Assembly: GCA_948919095.1 (NCBI GenBank)
Contig: CAQYCU010000024.1
Coordinates: forward strand, 13,262 to 19,459
Origin: an uncultured Clostridia bacterium
Lineage (GTDB): Bacteria; Bacillota; Clostridia; TANB77; CAG-508
DNA length: 6,198 nucleotides
Direction: 5' to 3'
Below are positions 1 to 5,368 of this stretch, piece by piece. Position 1 is the first letter of the stretch, and each line of letters begins with the position of its first letter. The notes beneath the pieces are model-generated. The model saw nothing but the letters and a program-made list of their open reading frames with translations. It did no database searches and was not told the DNA's origin. Position numbers and translations under genes: made by a program.

Positions 1-246
1 ATATCCAGTAAAATGTGTATATAGTTTTTGATTTAATTTATTACCTGTTAATATTGCCTTTGAGCAATTTGTTATTATAACGTAATCTCCTACATCTTGG
101 TTAGGTGTAAAAGTTGGTTTATGTTTTCCTCTAAGTAATTTTGCAGCTTCAGCAGCAACTCTTCCTAAAGGCTTATTTTCAGCATCAATTATATACCATT
201 TTCTTTCAATCTCTTCTTTTTTAACACTATAAGTAGTATTGTTCAT
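1..246 (-). CDS. rplM: 50S ribosomal protein L13, N-terminal part (runs off left edge)
   Basis: This gene encodes ribosomal protein L13, an early-assembling large-subunit protein that binds 23S rRNA. About 82 residues are visible of the roughly 145 usual for the family, and the 3' end lies outside the window. Recognisable L13 blocks are KWYIIDAENKPLGRVA, AAKLLRGKHKPTFTP and GDYVIITN. Two ATG codons are adjacent (247-249 and 244-246). The AGGAGG at 254-259 is only 4 nt from the first but 7 nt from the second, so the second is chosen; using the first adds one Met. In Bacillota rplM is normally followed by rpsI (S9), which would lie outside the left edge. It is transcribed divergently from infC, from its own promoter through a structured leader. 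Identification is firm; only the exact start is uncertain. Confidence 0.95.
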   Translation of the reverse strand, partial: MNNTTYSVKKEEIERKWYIIDAENKPLGRVAAEAAKLLRGKHKPTFTPNQDVGDYVIITNCSKAILTGNKLNQKLYTHFTGY

Positions 247-273
247 CATGGTACCTCCTCATTTTTGAATAAA

Positions 274-330
274 TAGTATATGTGTTTTCTGCTACCGGGG
301 AGAAGCTTTCAACCTCATATCTATTTTTAC
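274..330 (-). promoter_or_regulatory. rplM 5' leader RNA, probable L13-leader-type autoregulatory element
   Basis: The untranslated stretch between the rplM promoter and its ribosome binding site contains a closing helix. CATATCTA at 316-323 faces TAGTATATG at 274-282 (plus-strand letters), giving 8 pairs with one bulged base. It encloses a G/C-richer internal loop that includes CCCCGG, which stands out in an AT-rich region and suggests conserved RNA. Bacillota rplM-rpsI operons are known to carry an L13 leader (an Rfam family) believed to mediate feedback by the ribosomal protein. Position, size and shape fit that element, but I could not compare with the covariance model, so the family assignment is inference. 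Confidence 0.55.
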
Positions 331-338
331 GCTTTATT

Positions 339-367
339 ATTTTATTACAATTTTTTAAAAAAGTCAA
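339..367 (-). promoter_or_regulatory. sigma-A-type promoter of rplM
   Basis: On the minus strand there is a -35 TTGACT (362-367), a 17-bp spacer, and a -10 TAAAAT (339-344). Each hexamer matches the consensus at 5 of 6 positions with ideal spacing. Transcription should start near 331-333, just before the structured rplM leader. It lies back to back with the infC promoter, with 18 bp between the two -35 boxes. Confidence 0.75.
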
Positions 368-385
368 TATTTTTTCTAATTTTTC

Positions 386-414
386 TTGACATTTTGTAAC
401 ATATAGTGTATTAT
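386..414 (+). promoter_or_regulatory. sigma-A-type promoter of infC-rpmI-rplT
   Basis: A perfect -35 TTGACA (386-391), a 17-bp spacer and a -10 TATTAT (409-414, 5 of 6) are present on the plus strand. A TATAAT at 412-417 overlaps it but would need a 20-bp spacer. Transcription should begin near 420-422, leaving a leader of about 215 nt before infC. Confidence 0.8.
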
Positions 415-423
415 AATATATGG

Positions 424-445
424 AAATCTTCTTAGAAGATTTTTT
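424..445 (+). other. hairpin with U-run at the 5' end of the infC transcript
   Basis: AAATCTTC (424-431) and GAAGATTT (435-442) form a perfect 8-bp stem with a TTA loop, and the T-run continues to 445. On paper this resembles a small intrinsic terminator, but it begins within a few nucleotides of the predicted transcription start and its stem is A/U-rich. A 5'-end stabilising hairpin is more plausible than termination. Its function is not known. Confidence 0.45.
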
Positions 446-568
446 CAACATTTAATATTATCGAATGAGCAAGCAGAAGCACACCACTTCTCACCTTTAC
501 TTTTTAGGAAAAGGTTATCCAAAGTTTATTATTATTTTTCAACGTTTTAATAATAAATTATGGGAAGT

Positions 569-595
569 GGATTGGCTCTGTGCCAATCTTTTTTT
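569..595 (+). terminator. intrinsic terminator in the infC leader (attenuator)
   Basis: GATTGGC (570-576), loop TCTGT, GCCAATC (582-588), then seven T residues (589-595). The stem is perfect and G/C-rich by local standards. It lies 28 bp upstream of the infC Shine-Dalgarno sequence and far downstream of the promoter, so it can only stop transcripts before infC is reached. Base 570 is shared with helix A of the leader, so the two helices abut and could stack. Confidence 0.88.
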
Positions 596-623
596 GTTTC
601 TGTTCTTTCTTATTCTTAAATTT

Positions 624-638
624 AGGAGGTGTTTTATA
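624..638 (+). promoter_or_regulatory. infC Shine-Dalgarno and AUA start site
   Basis: AGGAGGTG (624-631) is a near-perfect anti-SD match, followed by ATA at 636-638 and a second ATA at 639-641, 6 and 9 nt from the AGGAGG. A strong SD paired with a disfavoured codon matches the IF3 autoregulation logic, in which free IF3 rejects initiation on its own message. This site fixes the infC start despite the longer open frame. Confidence 0.75.
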
Positions 639-1148
639 ATAAAACAGGATTTACTAATAAACGAACAAATTAGAGCTGATAAAGTTCAAGTTATTGATGA
701 AAATAATGAAAAATTGGGAGTTTTATCTTTAAATGATGCTTTAGATTTAGCTAATGAGAAAAAACTTGATTTAGTTTTAGTTGCTCCAAATAATAACCCA
801 CAAGTTTGTAAGATAATGAACTATGGAAAATATAAATTTGAGCAATCTAAAAAAGAAAAGGAAGCTAAGAAAAAACAAAAGTCTGCTGAATTAAAAGAGA
901 TTAGAATTACTCCAAACATCGATACACATGATTTTGATTTTAAAGTAAAGAATGCTCAAAAGTTTTTAAATGATGGAAACAAAGTTAAAATTACATTAAA
1001 GTTTAGAGGAAGAGAAATGAATTATATTAAACTTGGTGAGGAAGTTTTAAATAACTTTATCTCAGCACTTGAAGATACTGCTTCAGTTGAAAAAAAACCA
1101 ATTCTTGAAGGAAAAAGTATGTTTATAATTCTAGCTCAAAAAAAATAA
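636..1148 (+). CDS. infC: translation initiation factor IF-3, likely AUA start codon
   Basis: IF3 binds the 30S subunit, keeps it apart from 50S, and proofreads the start codon and initiator tRNA. The product is 170 residues, normal for the family. It has an N-terminal domain (about 1-70) ending in the IF3 signature at about 59-73 (KIMNYGKYKFEQSKK), a Lys-rich linker (about 72-84), and a C-terminal domain carrying FRGRE (about 123-127). The protein should begin near IKQDLLINEQIRADKV, yet no ATG, GTG or TTG lies there. AGGAGG at 624-629 is followed by two ATA codons at 636 and 639. ATA at 636 gives an N-terminus the same length as B. subtilis IF3, so it is chosen. Non-AUG starts (classically AUU) in infC let IF3 repress its own translation. 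The frame stays open upstream to an ATG at 465, but that would translate the leader RNA. First gene of infC-rpmI-rplT. Confidence 0.95.
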   Translation: MIKQDLLINEQIRADKVQVIDENNEKLGVLSLNDALDLANEKKLDLVLVAPNNNPQVCKIMNYGKYKFEQSKKEKEAKKKQKSAELKEIRITPNIDTHDFDFKVKNAQKFLNDGNKVKITLKFRGREMNYIKLGEEVLNNFISALEDTASVEKKPILEGKSMFIILAQKK

Positions 1149-1262
1149 TATGTTTATAATTTAGCGCTCTGACTATTTTATATAGTATGTTTCAACATAT
1201 TAATAACTTAGTGTATGGCTATTTTATATAGATTTTCAATTTTATTTAGGGAGGACAAAACA

Positions 1263-1466
1263 ATGGCAAAATTAAAAACAAATAAAGCTGCTAAAAAAAG
1301 ATACAGTTATACAGCAACAGGAAAAATTAAAAGAACAAAAGCTAATAGAAGACATCTATTAGGAAATAAAACTAACAGACAAAAATCTAGTGGAAGTATC
1401 CTTAACGCTTACGTTGATGACACTTCAAAAAATCACGTAAAAAAATTATTACCTTATGGTAATTAG
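1263..1466 (+). CDS. rpmI: 50S ribosomal protein L35
   Basis: L35 is a small, very basic large-subunit protein that binds 23S rRNA. The product has 67 residues (family about 64-66) and the typical pattern KTNKAAKKRYSYTATGKIKR followed by RRHLLGNKT and a Lys-rich tail. The start is ATG at 1263, placed 8 nt after AGGGAGG (1248-1254). An in-frame ATG at 1215 has no ribosome binding site and would add 16 residues not seen in L35. It is the middle gene of the infC operon, 114 bp after infC and 31 bp before rplT. No terminator or clear promoter is seen in the infC-rpmI gap, so it should be co-transcribed. Confidence 0.96.
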   Translation: MAKLKTNKAAKKRYSYTATGKIKRTKANRRHLLGNKTNRQKSSGSILNAYVDDTSKNHVKKLLPYGN

Positions 1467-1497
1467 TAATTAATTTGTTAAAGGAAGGTGAATTAAA

Positions 1498-1851
1498 ATG
1501 GCAAGAGTTAAAACAGCAATTATTACAAGAAAAAAACATAAAAAAATCATAAAAAGAGCTAAAGGATATTTTGGTGCTAAACACTATAGATTTAGACAAG
1601 CTAAACAACAAGTTATGAAATCAGGTGCATATGCTTATGTTGGTAGAAAAGATAAAAAAAGCGATTTTAGAAAATTATGGATTACTAGAATTAATGCTGG
1701 TGCTCGTATGAATGGAATGACATATAGCGCATTAATTAATGGTCTAAAAAAAGCTAATGTAACTATTAATAGAAAAATGTTAGCTGACTTAGCTATAACA
1801 GATCCAAAAGCTTTTACAGAATTATGTAAATTAGCTAAAAAATCTAAATAA
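1498..1851 (+). CDS. rplT: 50S ribosomal protein L20
   Basis: L20 is an early 23S rRNA-binding assembly protein and, in B. subtilis, the feedback repressor of its own operon through the infC leader. The 117 residues match the usual length. A long basic N-terminal arm (MARVKTAIITRKKHKKIIKR, AKGYFGAKHYRFRQAKQQV) precedes the compact C-terminal domain with FRKLWITRINAGAR and a Lys-rich tail. The ATG follows AAGGAAGGTG (1481-1490) at 7 nt. It is the last gene of the operon, with a hairpin terminator beginning 7 bp after the stop. A folded leader with a terminator upstream of infC suggests L20 closes the feedback loop here; that regulatory role is inferred from the family. Confidence 0.97.
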   Translation: MARVKTAIITRKKHKKIIKRAKGYFGAKHYRFRQAKQQVMKSGAYAYVGRKDKKSDFRKLWITRINAGARMNGMTYSALINGLKKANVTINRKMLADLAITDPKAFTELCKLAKKSK

Positions 1852-1857
1852 TATAAT

Positions 1858-1891
1858 AAAGGTACTTTTGCAAATAGCAACTGTACCTTTT
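1858..1891 (+). terminator. intrinsic terminator of infC-rpmI-rplT
   Basis: AAAGGTAC (1858-1865) pairs with GTACCTTT (1883-1890). After a 2x2 internal loop, TTGC (1868-1871) pairs with GCAA (1877-1880) around AAATA. The 3' side runs into TTTTATATTTTTAT. It begins 7 bp after the rplT stop codon. Confidence 0.85.
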
Positions 1892-1913
1892 ATATTTTTA
1901 TAATATAAATTAT

Positions 1914-1960
1914 TTTAAAAATACAAAGGGCATACTTAGATATAAGTATGTCCTTTGTAT
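1914..1960 (-). terminator. intrinsic terminator of veg (possibly bidirectional)
   Basis: A 17-bp inverted repeat pairs 1921-1937 with 1944-1960 around a 6-nt loop, with one imperfect pair (1930/1951). It abuts the veg stop codon. On the minus strand it is followed by TTTTTAAAATAA, a usable U-tract. On the plus strand the imperfect pair becomes G-U but the tail (TTACATTTGA) is poor, so minus-strand termination is favoured. It may also back up the convergent rplT terminator 30 bp away. Confidence 0.8.
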
Positions 1961-2272
1961 TTACATTTGAGGTGTTATCTCAATTTTATCCTTTTTAGAA
2001 TGTTTGATATTTGGTGGCACTAGTGGGCTATATCCAGTTCCATCAAATACATCAACTTCTACTGTTCGTGTTAACACATCTTTATATTGATATGATACAT
2101 TTCTTTCGTTCTCATCATACTTAACCAAGAAAAATGATGGGTATGCTTTTTCAATTGTAGCTTTTTCTGCAAATAATCTACTTCTTCCTAAAGAACCTTT
2201 GACTATAATCTTTTGTCCAATTTTTTCCTTAATGTTTGATTGTAAATTTAAAATATCATTTTGGTAAATCAT
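1961..2272 (-). CDS. veg: Veg family protein (DUF1021)
   Basis: This is a small protein of the Veg family. In B. subtilis veg is very strongly transcribed in vegetative cells, and the protein has been linked to biofilm matrix gene expression and spore outgrowth; its biochemical role is unclear. Family features seen are IKEKIGQKIIVKGSLGRSR near the N-terminus, the YPSFFLVKYDE segment, and YQYKDVLTRTVEV. The 103 residues exceed the roughly 85 of B. subtilis Veg because of a C-terminal tail after about residue 75 (GTGYSPLVPPNIKHSKKDK and onward). The ATG at 2270-2272 follows TAGGTGAT, with AGG 7 nt upstream. It is monocistronic, with its own promoter and a terminator directly after the stop. Confidence 0.88.
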   Translation of the reverse strand: MIYQNDILNLQSNIKEKIGQKIIVKGSLGRSRLFAEKATIEKAYPSFFLVKYDENERNVSYQYKDVLTRTVEVDVFDGTGYSPLVPPNIKHSKKDKIEITPQM

Positions 2273-2302
2273 TTAATCACCTACTTTTCTTAATCTAGGT
2301 GT

Positions 2303-2331
2303 ATCCTATCATTTTTTTTACCAAAAGTCAA
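2303..2331 (-). promoter_or_regulatory. strong sigma-A-type promoter of veg (extended -10)
   Basis: On the minus strand there is a -35 TTGACT (2326-2331), a 17-bp spacer and a -10 TAGGAT (2303-2308). TGA directly upstream of the -10 (2309-2311) forms an extended -10 TGnTAGGAT. Transcription should start near 2296, about 24 nt before the veg start codon. The rest of the 2332-2448 gap up to spoIIQ holds no gene and no convincing spoIIQ terminator that I can see. Confidence 0.7.
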
Positions 2332-2448
2332 AGGGTTTGCAGTACCTACACATTCTCTATTCTTACTCTCATAATTGTTTTAGAGAAATATTACAATTGT
2401 GTTACATTTTTTATTTTTCGACATTAATTTACATAAGTCTAAAACTAA

Positions 2449-3360
2449 CTATTTTATATAAATATCAGGATTTACATAATCTCCATTTTTCAACATTTCA
2501 AAATGTAAATGCATCCCATCTGCAACTTCAAATACTCCTGAATTACCTATATGTCCTATTGTTTGTCCTTGCTCAACGCTATCTCCTTCTTTTAATTCTG
2601 CTGTATCTAGCATACATGAATATACTGTTGTAAATCCTTCATTATGTTCTATTGTAATGCTTACACCATAACGTGGGTCATTGTTTATTAGTTTTACTTT
2701 TCCAGCTTTTGAAGCTTTAACTTCTGTCCCCTTCTCTGCTTTGAGATCAATTCCTCTATGTGTTATCCATTCTTGTAATGTATTTGAATAAATTAAACTA
2801 TTCATAGAAAAATTATTAATCTCTTCTCCTTCAACAGGTTTTATAAATTGATTTTGATTTGAACTTTCTTGTTTATTTTCATTTTGCCTATTGTCTTGAT
2901 TATTACTTTGCACTTCTTCTGTATTGTTTTCTTGCGTTTCATCATGTTGTGTGTTATTATCCTGTTGCCCATTCGTTTGTATATTATTTTTTTCTGCTCC
3001 ATTTAATTGAGCATTGCTTTCCTGACTCTCATTTTTACTATCTGTAGCAATATTACTATTTCCTGTATTTATATTATTGTCTATCTCATTTGTAGAGTTA
3101 TTAACCGTGCTTTCTTGTTCACTATTACTTAATGCCAACATTTTTCCAGTTCTGTCTATACTTGTATTTCGATTTGTACTTGAAACTTCAATTGTATTAT
3201 CAGAATTTAAACGAGCTAATCTTTGTGTCTTTTCTTGATTAATAGACATGAATATTGCAATTGATAATAATACTATTGATATTAAAAATCCAATTAAACT
3301 ATACCATTTTCTTCTATCATTATCATTTTGCTTTACATTCTTTTTTTTGTCTTTTTCCAT
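2449..3360 (-). CDS. spoIIQ: SpoIIQ, forespore M23-domain engulfment protein
   Basis: SpoIIQ sits in the forespore membrane and meets mother-cell SpoIIIAH across the intermembrane space, forming part of the engulfment and feeding-channel complex. The start is the second ATG (3358-3360), 8 nt from AGGAGG (3369-3374); the ATG at 3366 is only 2 nt away. The 303 residues comprise a basic N-terminus, one membrane segment (about 19-41), a low-complexity N/Q/E/S-rich linker (about 78-170), and a C-terminal LytM/M23 domain. Metal-ligand motifs are present: HRGID (H201, D205) and HLHFE (H284, H286). The position that is His in the Y-x-H motif of active LytM is Cys249 (YSCM). Clostridioides SpoIIQ keeps zinc ligands whereas B. 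subtilis SpoIIQ is degenerate. The place just after spoIID supports spoIIQ over a generic M23 peptidase. A sigma-F-type promoter lies upstream. Confidence 0.88.
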   Translation of the reverse strand: MEKDKKKNVKQNDNDRRKWYSLIGFLISIVLLSIAIFMSINQEKTQRLARLNSDNTIEVSSTNRNTSIDRTGKMLALSNSEQESTVNNSTNEIDNNINTGNSNIATDSKNESQESNAQLNGAEKNNIQTNGQQDNNTQHDETQENNTEEVQSNNQDNRQNENKQESSNQNQFIKPVEGEEINNFSMNSLIYSNTLQEWITHRGIDLKAEKGTEVKASKAGKVKLINNDPRYGVSITIEHNEGFTTVYSCMLDTAELKEGDSVEQGQTIGHIGNSGVFEVADGMHLHFEMLKNGDYVNPDIYIK

Positions 3361-3448
3361 TTGCATATCCTCCTAAAACTCTCTAAAATAACTTAATTCT
3401 AAAACACCATTAAAATAAAAGTGTTTCAAATTGCTTTGTTTTCCTATA

Positions 3449-3477
3449 AATTATTTCCTAATTTTAGTAAAATATAC
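3449..3477 (-). promoter_or_regulatory. candidate sigma-F promoter of spoIIQ
   Basis: On the minus strand GTATA (3473-3477) fits the sigma-F -35 consensus GYATA. After 14 nt, GGAAATAATT (3449-3458) fits GGNNANAHTR at all but the last position. Transcription would start near 3441, about 80 nt before the spoIIQ ATG. spoIIQ is sigma-F-dependent in B. subtilis and C. difficile, and sigF is in this window. Consensus from B. subtilis was used, so this is a pattern match only. Confidence 0.6.
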
Positions 3478-3503
3478 ATTAATTGTTAAATATTATTATG
3501 CTT

Positions 3504-3523
3504 ATACAATATAGTTATTGTAT
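3504..3523 (-). terminator. weak hairpin after spoIID, possible terminator
   Basis: ATACAATA (3504-3511) and TATTGTAT (3516-3523) form a perfect 8-bp stem with a 4-nt loop, 8 bp past the spoIID stop and upstream of the spoIIQ promoter. It is A/U-rich and has no good U-tract on the minus strand, so it could be a weak terminator or an mRNA-end hairpin. It would help separate spoIID from spoIIQ transcription. Confidence 0.35.
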
Positions 3524-3531
3524 TTGAAATT

Positions 3532-4551
3532 TTATATATTAGTTATTTCAACATTTGTGTAAAAATGTTTTATTATCTCTTCATAGTTACTTCCTTGTTT
3601 AGCCATACTATCCGCTCCCGTCTGACTCATTCCTACTCCATGACCATATCCTATAACCTCAAACTTAATATTATCCCCTTCAACTTTAACTGTAAAATTA
3701 GCTGATTTTAATCCCATAAGTTTTCTAATCTCTACTCCTGAAAGATTAAGGTTACCCACCTTGATAGTCTTTATTCTATTTGCATCTGTATATTCAATTA
3801 TCTTTATAGCATCTTCCTTTGAAAAATCAATTTGAAAATTTTTATGACTTTGTTTTATTTTTGATACAAATTCTTCTTTATTAATTATAAGTTCCGAGTT
3901 ATATTGAGAGTATGCATCTTCACCTGAAGTTTGCACTGATTGTAAATATGGATAGTTAGTGCCTCCCCACACATTTACTGGAACTTCAGTTTTTCCTCCA
4001 CTATTAGAATGGAAAAATGCATCAATTACTTCTCCATTATAAGTTATTATCTTGCCTTCTGTATTATTCACAGCACTGACTATCTTATTCCAATATTCAA
4101 TTCTATTTTCCTCGTCCCACTTTGCAAGTCTATTTTCCTTTGATATCCATGCTTGGCAGCAAGCTGAATTATCACAGATATCTGCATCTCCATGTTTTTT
4201 ATTATTATGTGTTATCGAATATAATGTATATGTTCTTGCAACAACAGCCTGTGCATTTAAAGCTTCCATTTCAAAGCTGGCAGGCATTTCTGCTGATACA
4301 ACTCCTAGTAGATATGCATCTAGTGGCAATTCTTCAATCTCAGCTGTTTCTGCATGTAATAATTTTATAGTGGAATGTTCTTTATAATTATACTTTTTTA
4401 GCTCCACTTCTTTTTCTTCTTTTTTAGGTGTTTTGTCACTTTTGTCATTACTTTCATTTTTAGCCATTATGTTAAAAGGCTTTGTAATAAATACTGGCAT
4501 TAAAAAAATAAATATTGATAATCCTAAAAATATCATAATTCCATTTCTCAT
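3532..4551 (-). CDS. spoIID: SpoIID, peptidoglycan lytic transglycosylase of engulfment
   Basis: SpoIID cuts peptidoglycan between sugars and works with SpoIIM and SpoIIP to drive engulfment from the mother-cell membrane. The 339 residues match the family. An N-terminal membrane anchor (about 4-23) is followed by a charged linker (31-55) and the SpoIID domain. GVVSAEMPASFE contains Glu88, aligned with the catalytic glutamate of B. subtilis SpoIID. Other family motifs are AVVARTY (102-108), HSNSGGKTE (from His181), and GYGHGVGMSQTGA (301-313, His304). A Cys cluster (C126, C131, C132) lies where clostridial SpoIID is reported to bind zinc. The ATG is preceded by AAAAGGA about 11 nt upstream, a rather weak site. 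It lies 64 bp after sigF with no terminator between, so it may be read from spoIIA as well as from its own promoter. SpoIIM and SpoIIP are not in the window. Confidence 0.95.
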   Translation of the reverse strand: MRNGIMIFLGLSIFIFLMPVFITKPFNIMAKNESNDKSDKTPKKEEKEVELKKYNYKEHSTIKLLHAETAEIEELPLDAYLLGVVSAEMPASFEMEALNAQAVVARTYTLYSITHNNKKHGDADICDNSACCQAWISKENRLAKWDEENRIEYWNKIVSAVNNTEGKIITYNGEVIDAFFHSNSGGKTEVPVNVWGGTNYPYLQSVQTSGEDAYSQYNSELIINKEEFVSKIKQSHKNFQIDFSKEDAIKIIEYTDANRIKTIKVGNLNLSGVEIRKLMGLKSANFTVKVEGDNIKFEVIGYGHGVGMSQTGADSMAKQGSNYEEIIKHFYTNVEITNI

Positions 4552-4582
4552 AGCTTGCTAATTCCTTTTCTTTATAATATAA

Positions 4583-4611
4583 ATTGTATTTTACTATGTT
4601 TTATCTTTTGA
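4583..4611 (-). promoter_or_regulatory. weak candidate sigma-E promoter of spoIID
   Basis: AATACAAT (minus strand, 4583-4590) matches the sigma-E -10 CATACANT at 7 of 8 positions, 31 bp before the spoIID ATG. The expected -35 region 14 nt upstream (TCAAAAG) matches poorly. spoIID is sigma-E-dependent in studied spore formers, and this 64-bp gap is the only place for a promoter, but the match is not decisive. Confidence 0.25.
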
Positions 4612-4615
4612 AATT

Positions 4616-5317
4616 TTAAGCTTCTTTTAGTTCCTCTCCCATATTTTTTAGTATTTGCTTTTCAATTCTTGAAACTTGAACTTGACTAATTCCAATTATC
4701 TCAGCTACCTTCTTTTGAGTTTGACATTTAAAATATCGTAAATATATTATTTCTTTTTGACGTGGCTCTAAGTTTTCAATACATTGTTTTAATGTTAAAT
4801 TATTTACTAGTTTTTCCTCACAGTTATCATTGCTTCCTAGCCTTTCGATTAAACTCGCGCCATCTTCACAAGCTTTTCCTTCTAAAGATTCTACTGTATT
4901 ACTAGAATCTATTGCAAGAACTACGTCTTCTTTTGATACTTTTAATTTCTTTGCTAATTCTTCTATTGATATATTTTCATTTTTTTCTTTTTCTACTTTT
5001 ATTTGTGCTCCCAAACATTTTAATTGTCTTGATACTTTTACCATTCCATCATCTCTTAAAAACCTTTTTATCTCTCCTATTATATACGCTACTGCAAAAG
5101 TTGATAAAGTTACATTGTATGAAAAATTAAACTTCTTTATTGCTTTAATCAATCCAATTGCCCCTATTTGGTTTATATCTTCTATGTCATATCCTCTATT
5201 CATAAATCTTCTAGATATTGATTTTATTAATCCATAATTTTCTTCTACCAGGTCATTTAATATTTTCTTATTACCTGATTGTGCCTGTTCAATTTTCTTC
5301 CTAAGTTCATCATTCAT
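4616..5317 (-). CDS. sigF: RNA polymerase forespore-specific sigma factor F
   Basis: SigF is the first forespore-specific sigma factor, held inactive by SpoIIAB until SpoIIAA releases it. The 233 residues cover sigma regions 2-4. Region 2 includes LIKSISRRFMNRGYDIED and DINQIGAIGLIKAIKKF (about 29-63). The -10 recognition part IIGEIKRFLRDDG (79-91) is followed by VKVSRQLK. Region 3 is about 95-165. Region 4.2 has the helix-turn-helix QKKVAEIIGISQVQVSRIEK (201-220). The segment before IIGEI reads FAVAY where SigF usually has YAVPM, so the Pro is lost. The ATG follows AAGGGAG (5324-5330). It is the third gene of spoIIA, 51 bp after spoIIAB. The partners upstream exclude SigG or another group 3 sigma factor with good confidence. 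Confidence 0.95.
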   Translation of the reverse strand: MNDELRKKIEQAQSGNKKILNDLVEENYGLIKSISRRFMNRGYDIEDINQIGAIGLIKAIKKFNFSYNVTLSTFAVAYIIGEIKRFLRDDGMVKVSRQLKCLGAQIKVEKEKNENISIEELAKKLKVSKEDVVLAIDSSNTVESLEGKACEDGASLIERLGSNDNCEEKLVNNLTLKQCIENLEPRQKEIIYLRYFKCQTQKKVAEIIGISQVQVSRIEKQILKNMGEELKEA

Positions 5318-5368
5318 CTGTATCTCCCTTAAGTTTATGTAGTCATTTATATTTTTTCTTTTATGTAG

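Larger units (their letters stand above)
421..623 (+). promoter_or_regulatory. infC leader, probable L20-type transcription attenuator
   Basis: This leader folds into nested helices. Helix A pairs 484-492 with 562-570 (CCACTTCTC with GGGAAGTGG, one G-U pair). Inside it are helix C (493-498 with 510-515, ACCTTT/AAAGGT) and helix B (523-534 with 548-559, A/U-rich with a terminal G-U pair). This gives a three-way junction followed at once by an intrinsic terminator. In B. subtilis, ribosomal protein L20 binds the infC leader and promotes premature termination, and Rfam holds an L20 leader family upstream of infC-rpmI-rplT. Location before the L20 operon and this architecture support the same control here. 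One candidate antiterminator is GCACA (479-483) pairing with TGTGC (579-583). It would extend helix A across an 8-nt bulge and break the terminator stem. The switching partner is inference. Confidence 0.7.

Noticed and set aside
227..451. Minus-strand open frame of 74 codons across the rplM leader
   Set aside because: It crosses the rplM promoter and leader, ends out of frame within rplM, lacks an SD and has low-complexity composition.
465..635. An open frame from ATG 465 in frame with infC, adding 57 residues
   Set aside because: It runs through the folded leader and terminator, lacks a ribosome binding site, and the added residues do not resemble IF3. The strong SD at 624 fixes the start downstream.
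1215..1262. Upstream in-frame ATG for rpmI at 1215
   Set aside because: No SD precedes it, and the extra residues do not belong to L35. ATG 1263 has AGGGAGG at 8 nt.
1402..1880. Minus-strand open frames opposite rpmI and rplT
   Set aside because: They are antisense to well-recognised ribosomal protein genes and have no SD or recognisable motifs.
1858..1960. The two adjacent inverted repeats considered as a CRISPR-like or mobile-element end
   Set aside because: The stems differ in sequence, have no spacers or target-site duplications, and fit convergent terminators of rplT and veg.
2337..3047. Plus-strand open frames opposite spoIIQ
   Set aside because: The Leu/Tyr/Phe-rich translations are what the complement of Asn/Gln/Lys-rich codons gives. 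No SD or promoter context.
2700..3130. Asn/Gln-rich segment of spoIIQ considered as a repeat array or phase-variable tract
   Set aside because: No regular repeat unit or long simple repeat is present. It is a low-complexity linker, common in extracytoplasmic proteins.
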